Shown here piece after piece: positions 57,479 through 64,000 of a DNA stretch of 64,000 nt. Position 1 is the first letter of the stretch; each line of letters opens with the position of its first letter. The DNA is from Bidens hawaiensis (Eukaryota; Streptophyta; Magnoliopsida; Asterales; Asteraceae). The notes beneath the pieces are model-generated. The model was given only the letters and a program-made list of their open reading frames with translations, ran no database searches and was not told the origin of the DNA. A program made the translations under genes and the position numbers. The stretch is from assembly GCA_021521415.1 (NCBI GenBank), contig JAIQDT010001728.1, positions 248,001 to 312,000 of the forward strand. Reading direction: 5' to 3'.

Positions 57479-58994
57479 TTAATCACTTCTTTTACTTAAT
57501 CGGACCTTAAGACCATGCTTCATCATAAGTACCATTGAATCTGCTGGAACTACATGATGACCTTCCACTAACTGAGTGTGGTAATGGTAAATTATTGTGG
57601 TTGCCACTATCTTCATCTCGCACAACGCTATATTCTTACCTAAACAAGCTCTTGGTCCTGCGTTAAACGTAGGGAACTTGTATGATGGCTCATGTTTGAC
57701 TCCTCCGGTGTTAGAAATCCACCTTTCAGGCTTAAAGTCCATACAATCTTCCCCCCATATCGACTTCATCTTTCCCATAGAATAGAAACAGAGAATAATG
57801 TTCGTGTTTTGATCAACTTTGTTGCCACTTGGAAGGATTTCTGGTTGTATTGGAGATTTGTTGTTTAAAGGGATTGGAGGATATAACCTTAAGGATTCAC
57901 ATAAAGCTCCATGCATGTAAACCATTTTGTCTAACTCTTTCATGTTCCATCTTTTACCTGCATTAACATCCAAATGTATATAGATCTCTTCTAGAATTTT
58001 ATCTTGGACGATTGGGTTTCTCGCAAGCAGATAAAAGAACCAAGATAGAGCACTACCAATGGTATCTTTTCCTGCAGCCATCAGATTAAAAAAGATGTCT
58101 CTTAGAAATTTTGTGTGTTCCGTAGAGGCGCCGATTTGATCTTTAAGCTCTCTCACAATCGCTATGGAAAATACGAATGTTTCCGTCATGGTTCATGTTA
58201 TTGTACTCCTTTTGTTTATTAGCCATGTTCTTGTATATGAATTCATCAAGGTTTCTCCATGCATCGCTCAACTTCTTCTCCTTCCCCACTCTAAGAGCTT
58301 GTTGCAATTTCCAAAGCCATGGGGGCGTAACATGTCTAAGCAGAATAGCTTCTTCAGCATCCATTAAGGCTTTCAAACACGGATTGTAAGGAAAATCAAG
58401 AGATAAGCTTTCTGGGTCACTATCAAATAGTAGTTTGCATACGTTGTCAAAAGTAAACCTTTGAAATATATCCTGCAAATCGATCTCAGTGCCACGTTCA
58501 CAAATAGATTCAAGTATAGGCAGAAGCCCATTTAGCACTTTGTCCCACGTTATTGTTTCCATCATACTCTGAAATCTTGCGTTCTTAAGTACGTAAAAAA
58601 TGACTTTGTGGTGGATCTCCCATGTCTTACCATCAGAATTCAGGATTCCATCGCCTAGGATATAAAAGATCTTACGAAATTTCTCACCTTTGGGATAGTT
58701 GCTGAAGTGTTTGCTTAGAATGTGATGGACGTCTAAAGGATCAGTGGTAAGCATTAAGTCCATCTTGCTTAACCAAGGGCCTTTGAACATGAATGTACCA
58801 CGGCTTTGTATCATAACTTCTGTAACATAATCATTGAATCGATGAGCGTTTATAAGAATCCCTGGCATCATACCAAGAATAGGCCAATTTGTAGGAATGA
58901 CAGTTCTCTTTGTTTTATGTGTATATATGATCATTAAAGTCGAAACAAGAATGAAACATATAAAGAAAATGACAAAGTATACAAGTAAAGCCAT
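57479..58994 (-). pseudogene. CYP96A-like cytochrome P450, copy C (single-base frameshift)
   Basis: The start and anchor are as in copy B (ATG at 58992-58994). One extra C near 58183 shifts the frame after NNMNHD (codon 270), giving a short unrelated tail and a stop at 58143. The second part (58189-57479) is otherwise open and keeps AGKDT, ExxR (ESLR), PERW and the heme loop FNAGPRACLG. Relative to copy B it has Arg52, Tyr111 for Asp, Met144 for Thr, Ser and Ile for Phe-Thr at 276-277, Lys356 for Ile and Lys408 for Arg. With one indel only, it is either a very recent pseudogene or a sequence error; as written it makes no heme-binding protein. Confidence 0.9.
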
Positions 58995-60745
58995 GGGTAT
59001 TTGTTTATGTTTATAATGGATGGGATGGTGATGTGTTCTTATTTTCAGCCTTTAAGTAAGCCACAAATTTTCCTAAAAAAAAGCTACAAATGTAATTCGG
59101 AGTACACTCAAGCATTGGCACGGGACCAACCACATGCAATATACTAGCATTCACTATGCCTAAAACAATTAAGCCCCCAAAATTAGGCACGCCTATTGAT
59201 ATTTTAAGAATTCTCCAAGCCCTTCATGTTCATACGACCGAGTCACGTTGATATTTTATGTTTCTTTTTATTTTTGTTTCAAATATATGTGTTGACTGAA
59301 TTTAAATTTTATTTATGACTTGTATCATGTTGATTTTAAACCTATTGTATTGGCTCATCGAAAACCTGTTAATTCATTAATGTATATTCACTAATGAATT
59401 CGGTGGCGTATCTATCGAAAAAATGCAGAAGCAATGCAAGCCAAAAAAAAAAATTGTTTAGGAACCCCTCAACATAATATTAAAATTTTTCACTAAAAAT
59501 GTACTTTGCCAAGAAAGTTGAAGGATGGTGTGCGTGCTACTCCTCAACATATGCTAGATCTCCCGCCGCCTACCGGTGATGTACAAGTTTCAACATATCA
59601 ATCAATTAATCATACAAAGTAAGAAAACTCCACCAATATTATAGCTATTAGCATAATTTAAAGAGGGTAAGATGTAGATAAACTGTTCCTCTGTTTTTCA
59701 TAAAACAAATAAGTAAATAAGCAAATTCCAAAAGCTTAGCCAAACACCCTCATAAAATATCACTTTGACAACTTCGGTTACTATTTCAATCTTGGCCCAT
59801 AATACAATCTAAGTCCATATATATAGTTGAGTTTAGTGCAAAATCACGGGTGTGGTGGAAGTCGTTTTTGCAGGAATCGATGTTTGTGGTGGCATAAACG
59901 CAGATATCACCATGTGATGGGCATTTTAATTATTATGTTTAAGCGTAAAAAGACAGGTTTTCCCTTCAATCTAAGTCCATATATAAAATTGAGTTTAGTG
60001 CAAAAAATGCCCCAAACCCGCTTTAATCGGCGGGGTACTTAAGCCTTAGATCCGTCCTTTCCAACTCGCCACCCTTCCTTTACACCGCCGCACCACCACG
60101 TGCAACCTACTACAAGTCTACAACCGCCCGGGCAGTTCCCCTCTTGCTAGCTCTACGTTTTCGGTAATTCGACATCATTTTAAGATTCGGTATTTTGGGG
60201 TTTGTAAATTTTGGTTTTTGTTTCGTGCAATCCACAAACCAGTAAAAAGAAGAATTGCTTTCTGGTTTCCGACAATTTGCCCCATGAAGCTTTGGATTTT
60301 AACTATTAAAACCAACTGATGCAACTCATCAATTTGTAAGATTTAACAACAAAACCCACCCTCATACCTTATAATAATAATAATTGACTAATTATATATG
60401 TATAAGTATGCAAAAATATCTTGAAGGAACTTTGATGATATGAGCATCTAGATTACGAAGTCAGTAATTGTATGCCTCAACTTTGATGAATAGAAGTTGG
60501 TTATGCAATTTAATTGGGGCTCCATATTGTGGATTATGTGACTTTGAATGAATTTATCAGTTTCACAAATTGCAAGATATAAGGTCTTTTCACAAGAAAA
60601 CTAACTTTGGGTTCAAGACGGGGTTTGAATTGCATAAAAATGATGGAATAAGTCATGGGTTTAGTTGTACATGGGTCTAGTTGCATGTTCTTAACCGTTG
60701 AGTGTGTTTCAATTAGTTGGAGAATAAGGTGGAGCCGGCACTTAT
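58995..60745. other. Upstream region of CYP copy C
   Basis: Near-identical to 604-2360, including the 40-base direct repeats and the 31 bases missing in unit B. The open frame at 59827-60042 is not kept in the other copies. No gene is recognised. Confidence 0.6.
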
Positions 60746-60920
60746 TGTGGGAGGATAAAGTCTTATTTTTACCAAGTCTTTTGTTTTAACTTTGTTTATT
60801 TGTTTACGTTAGTATTCCGTTTAATGTGGTTTTTAGTTAGTTTCTAATTTATATTTAAAGGCTTCATGCCAAGTTAATGTCATGCAATCTTTACGCTCTG
60901 ATTTGTTTACCAAAATAACA
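60746..60920 (+). repeat. 5' LTR of Copia element 1 (175 bp)
   Basis: Begins TGTGGGAGGATAAAG and ends AAAATAACA, two bases before the primer-binding site. Its start is fixed by comparison with unit A, which lacks it. The end is inferred from the TG...CA rule and the primer-binding site. Confidence 0.82.
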
Positions 60921-60922
60921 TT

Positions 60923-60934
60923 TGGTATCAGAGC
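60923..60934 (+). other. Primer-binding site of Copia element 1
   Basis: TGGTATCAGAGC, complementary to initiator methionine tRNA, the usual primer of plant Copia elements. Confidence 0.9.
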
Positions 60935-60970
60935 AATAACCACCTCCATATTCATTTTCACACAGGTACC

Positions 60971-63291
60971 ATGAGCAACGAAAAATTGAAGGTTCCCATC
61001 TTCGATGGCCATTACGACAATTGGAGTGAAATGATGGAAAACCTGTTGCGCGCAAAACAACTGTGGGCTCTCATTGATCCGGGAATCATTGAGCCGGCTG
61101 TAGGGGTTGCTCAGACAGAGGGACAACGAAAGATATTGGAAGATTTGAGAGCGAAGGATCTGCAGGTAAAACACTACCTGTATCAGGCGATTGACAGAAC
61201 TACCTTCGAGCAGATCTTGTATAGAAGAACCTCTATGGCTGTGTGGGATTCAATGAAGCGAAGGTTTGCAGGAAATGAACGGGTCAAGAAATCCATGCTG
61301 TAGAAATTAAGACGGGATTTTGAAATATTGGAGATGAAGAATGGCGAATCAATACCGGAATATTTCGGTAGAGTGTTTTAGCAGTTGCAAACCAAATGAG
61401 AAGTAATGGAGAAGTGATGACCGATGGGAAGATTGTTGAGAAGATACTTAGAACGTTGACCGAGAAATATGTTTTATGTCGTGGTCTCTATATAAGAATC
61501 GAATGATATTGAGGCCATGACTGTGGATCAATTACAAAGCTCCCTCGTCGTTCATGAGCAGAAGTTTAAACGTGGAGACAATGAAGATGAGCAAGCTTTG
61601 AAGATGGAAGAAGGATCCGGTAGCCGTGGTCGGGGAAGGGGCCGTGGTAGTCCTAGGGGTAGAGGACGTGGACGGGGTCGATCCTCGTTCAACAAAGAAA
61701 CGATCGAATGTTATAAATGTCACCGATTAGGTCATTTCGCCTATGAATATGACCAAGCAAAGGAAGCAAACTTTGCCAGTTTTGACGAGAATGAAGAAGT
61801 GATGTTAATGGAAAGAGTAGATGAACACGTTCTTATGGCTAGAGATGGTGAAGACAATAAGAATGCTATTTGGTTCCTCGACTCCGGTTGCTCAAATCAT
61901 ATATGCGGTAACAAAGATAAGTTTATAAACTTTGATCAGTTTTTTAATACCTCGGTTAAGCTTGGGAATAATACAAGAATGAATGTAAAAGGGAAAGGGA
62001 ATGTGAAGCTAAGTCTAAACGGAACCAAATTCGTAGTGTGATGAGTACATCCCGGAGTTGAAAAACTGTTTGTTGAGTATCGAACAACTCCAACAAAACG
62101 GGTTGGCGTTCCTGTTTCAATCCAACTACTGTAAGGCTTATCATCCGGTAAGAGGATTGGTGTTTCAAAGTGTGATGAGTACCAACCGCCTATATCCTCT
62201 AACTGAAGATGTTAGGGAGTCCGAGCAACAATCAGAGGGTTGTAATTATTCATGCACCGATAGTGATGAGAGATTGTGGCATGAGCGTCTCGGACACATT
62301 AGCAAAACTTATCCGGAAGAGATGATAAGAAAGGGTATGGTTCGTGATCTACCTCCATTAGAAGTAAGCGGAGTTGTCTGTGAATCTTACTTAGTTGGGA
62401 AGCAAACACGTGAGGCGATACCAAAGAAGGCAAATTGGCGTGCTGATGATGTGCTTCAACTGGTTCATTCGGACATTTGTGGTCCTATCTCTCCCATGTC
62501 CAACACCGGTAGCCGTTATTTTCTAAGTTTTATCGATGATTATAGTCGTAAGGGTTGGGTTTACATACTATCAAAAAAATCACAAGCATTTGATAAGTTT
62601 AAGGAGTTTAAAATGAAAGTTGAAAATGAAACGGGAAAGACGATTAAGTGTTTACGATCCGATCGGGGAGGGGAATATTTGTCTAAAGAGTTTATTGAGT
62701 TTTGCAAAGAAAGAGGAATTAAAAGGCAACTTACAACTCCATTTACACCGCAACAAAACGGTGTTGGCGAGCGTAAGAATCGAACCGTTATTGGAATGGT
62801 TCTTGCCTTGTTAGTCTCTAAAGGTATGCCTAAGGTATTTTGGGCCGAGGCAGTTGTTTGGTGTTTTTATGTATTGAATAGAACCCCTTCCAAGGAAAAC
62901 TCCATAATGACTCCAGAAGAAGCATGGTGTGGTTTGAAATCGACTGTTGATCATTTCAAGATCTGGGGTTCCTTAGCACATGTTCACATTCCTAAAGAGA
63001 AAAGAAAGAAGTTAGATGACCGAAGTCAGCCGTGTGTTGACGGGTGTAAGTGAAGAATCCAAGTCTTATCGTTTGATCGATTCTAAAACCATGAAGGTCG
63101 TTATCAGTCGTGACGTTGTTTTTGAGGAAGATAAATCGGGGGATTGGAGTTCGGTGAAAGGAAAGGAAAAGGAAGAGGGTCCATTGACTTGGGGAAATTA
63201 TAATATTGATGAGCAGGAAGATTATCAACGAGTTGAAACTTTTGAAATGAGGTTGTTGGAACTGTTGATCCAGGTCCTAGCTGTTTCACAG
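60971..63291 (+). pseudogene. Copia element 1 gag-protease-integrase, several breaks
   Basis: The start is MSNEKLKVPIFDGHYDNWSE at 60971, with the usual Copia Gag domain. A TAG at 61301-61303 follows KKSML, and more stops and shifts occur up to 61516. The frame recovers with MTVDQLQSSLVVHEQ, an Arg/Gly-rich stretch, and a zinc knuckle CYKCHRLGHFAYEYD in which the last Cys is replaced by Tyr. Protease has WFLDSGCSNHICG. A frameshift at about 62040 precedes DEYIPELKN. Pre-integrase has LWHERLGHIS. The integrase core has VHSDICGPIS, FIDDYSRKGWVYIL, RSDRGGEY and TPQQNGVGERKNRT, so its catalytic D, D and E are present. A further shift at about 63035 precedes GVSEESKSYRLIDSKTMKVV. Confidence 0.9.
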
Positions 63292-63536
63292 TGATATCAA
63301 GAATACAAAAGGATTCTATTGATTGATTGTTATATTTTTGATTCATACAATGGAAAAATAAAGGTGAATAAATAATGAAGAGACCATGCTAAACAAGGAA
63401 TGCATCAAGCTGTAAAACAGGCTGTTAATTAGCTAGAAATGTTCGGTTGTAATTGTCTCTAAAATGGGAAATGATGTCAAAGCTGATCCCACTAATTTCT
63501 CCAATCAAAGTTTTCCTTTTTTTTCTTTTTCTAACA
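63292..63536 (-). repeat. 3' LTR of Copia element 2 (245 bp)
   Basis: Begins TGTTAGAAAAAGAAAA at 63536 directly after the polypurine tract and ends TCTTGATATCA at 63292, the usual TG...CA limits. Confidence 0.85.
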
Positions 63537-64000
63537 CTCCCCCTCAAGTTGAGTAGTGGGATCTCCGATACTCAACTTGACTAGACAATTGTTGAAGGTT
63601 CTCCCGTTAACTGCCTTTGTTAATATATCTGCAAGTTGGTCTTCTGATCGAACAAATGGCAACTCTACTATTCCTGCTTCAAGCTTTTCCTTAATAAAGT
63701 GTCTATCAACTTCCACATGCTTGGTCCGATCATGTTGGACAGGGTTCTCTGAGATTTGGACTGAAGCTTTATTATCACACATGATCTTGCTAGTCTCAGT
63801 GGGAGGAAAACCAATCTCAGTTAAGAGCTTATGGATCCATAACACTTCTGCCAGGCTTCGTGCTATCCCTCTAAATTCAGCTTCAGCACTTGAAAGGGCT
63901 ACAACCTTTTGTTTCTTACTTCTCCATGTAACAAGATTCCCACCGACTAGAGTAAAATAGCCTGATGTTGATCTCCGATCCCCTTTATCTCCTGCCCAGT
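63531..64000 (-). CDS. Copia element 2 polyprotein, RNase H part (open to right edge)
   Basis: The minus-strand frame is unbroken from the edge: RRSTSGYFTLVGGNLVTWRS, KKQKVVALSSAEAEFRGIAR, then CDNKASVQISENPVQHDRTK and HVEVDRHFIKEKL, VRSEDQLADILTKAV, ending QLEGEC and a TAG that overlaps the LTR start. These are the standard Copia RNase H landmarks, with catalytic Asp and Glu in place (AEAE, CDN). No lesion is visible, so this element looks younger than its host element. Confidence 0.9.
   Translation of the reverse strand, partial: WAGDKGDRRSTSGYFTLVGGNLVTWRSKKQKVVALSSAEAEFRGIARSLAEVLWIHKLLTEIGFPPTETSKIMCDNKASVQISENPVQHDRTKHVEVDRHFIKEKLEAGIVELPFVRSEDQLADILTKAVNGRTFNNCLVKLSIGDPTTQLEGEC

Larger units (their letters stand above)
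55090..60745 (+). repeat. Duplicated CYP block, unit C
   Basis: Near-identical to 21956-27587, then to 2330-2360 of unit A (60711-60745). It contains the Helitron candidate, CYP copy C and its upstream region. On the right it is cut by a Copia LTR at 60746, exactly after CTTAT; unit A continues CTTATTGCCTAAC at the same point. Confidence 0.92.
60746..63291 (+). mobile_element. Copia retrotransposon 1 (5' part; interrupted by a second Copia element)
   Basis: It starts with a short LTR at 60746-60920 (TGTGGGAGG...TAACA) and a primer-binding site at 60923-60934. Gag, protease and integrase follow, up to 63291 in the integrase C-terminal region, where another Copia element is inserted. The rest, including reverse transcriptase and the 3' LTR, must lie beyond the window if it survives. 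The five bases before the LTR, CTTAT, are the likely target duplication; unit A shows the empty site. Confidence 0.9.
63292..64000 (-). mobile_element. Copia retrotransposon 2 (3' part, opposite direction, runs off right edge)
   Basis: Inserted into the integrase end of Copia element 1. The 3' LTR is 63536-63292 on the minus strand, the polypurine tract is CTTGAGGGGGAG (63537-63548), and the RNase H coding part is open to the right edge. The five bases before the insertion, CACAG (63287-63291), should reappear past its other end, outside the window. Confidence 0.9.

Noticed and set aside
1..60745. Possibility that the three CYP units are assembly duplicates of one locus
   Set aside because: They have private differences: a LINE piece in B only, a Copia insertion in C only, different left flanks, and distinct substitutions. 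A collapse or haplotype join is not fully excluded without reads.

Overview
The window is plant nuclear DNA, almost certainly eudicot. It holds intronless CYP96-type P450 genes, PHT1 phosphate transporter genes with a GT-AG intron, and many LTR retrotransposons, hAT elements, a LINE piece and a Helitron candidate, with AT-rich intergenic DNA. The LTR styles and a frequently captured gene fragment near 54.5 kb would suit Asteraceae, but that is only a guess. Nothing bacterial or viral is present.

The backbone is a broken tandem cluster of two gene types, all on the minus strand. CYP96A-like genes (alkane mid-chain hydroxylase type) lie at 1-603 (copy A, cut by the window edge), 24347-25861 (copy B, intact, 504 codons) and 57479-58994 (copy C, one-base frameshift). 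PHT1 transporter loci lie at 9228-10011 (A, two exon fragments), 35016-36229 (B, 17-base deletion plus truncated exon 2) and 44653-46732 (C, full length, one nonsense codon). Bases 1-10011 are a near-identical copy of 25259-35797. A second duplicated block, 21956-27587, recurs at 55090-60745. Only CYP copy B looks functional as written.

Layout: 1-10011 duplicated unit A (CYP 5' half, upstream DNA, a decayed Copia with a hAT miniature element in its LTR, PHT1 fragment). 10012-14590 is AT-rich, partly LTR-like DNA. 14591-20692 is a solo LTR with a target-site duplication that contains a gag-only LTR element with its own duplication, sitting next to a Copia reverse transcriptase fragment that ends at 21642. 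21956-36229 is unit B (Helitron candidate with 89-bp repeats, intact CYP, LINE fragment, Copia relic, PHT1 pseudogene). 36391-40444 is a MITE-like element hosting a 3.2-kb hAT transposon. 40445-44652 is intergenic and includes an old diverged copy of the CYP downstream region. 44653-47035 is PHT1 copy C and its upstream region. 47036-53555 is a Tat-type Ty3/gypsy element lacking integrase. 53556-55089 is intergenic with a captured-gene fragment. 55090-60745 is unit C. 60746-64000 is a Copia element interrupted by a second Copia element in the opposite direction, both running past or up to the right edge.

The P450 would act in the endoplasmic reticulum on wax alkanes or fatty substrates, and the PHT1 proteins at the plasma membrane on phosphate. 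Nothing in the sequence shows that they share a pathway; adjacency most likely reflects repeated tandem duplication of one ancestral neighbourhood, later broken up by transposons.
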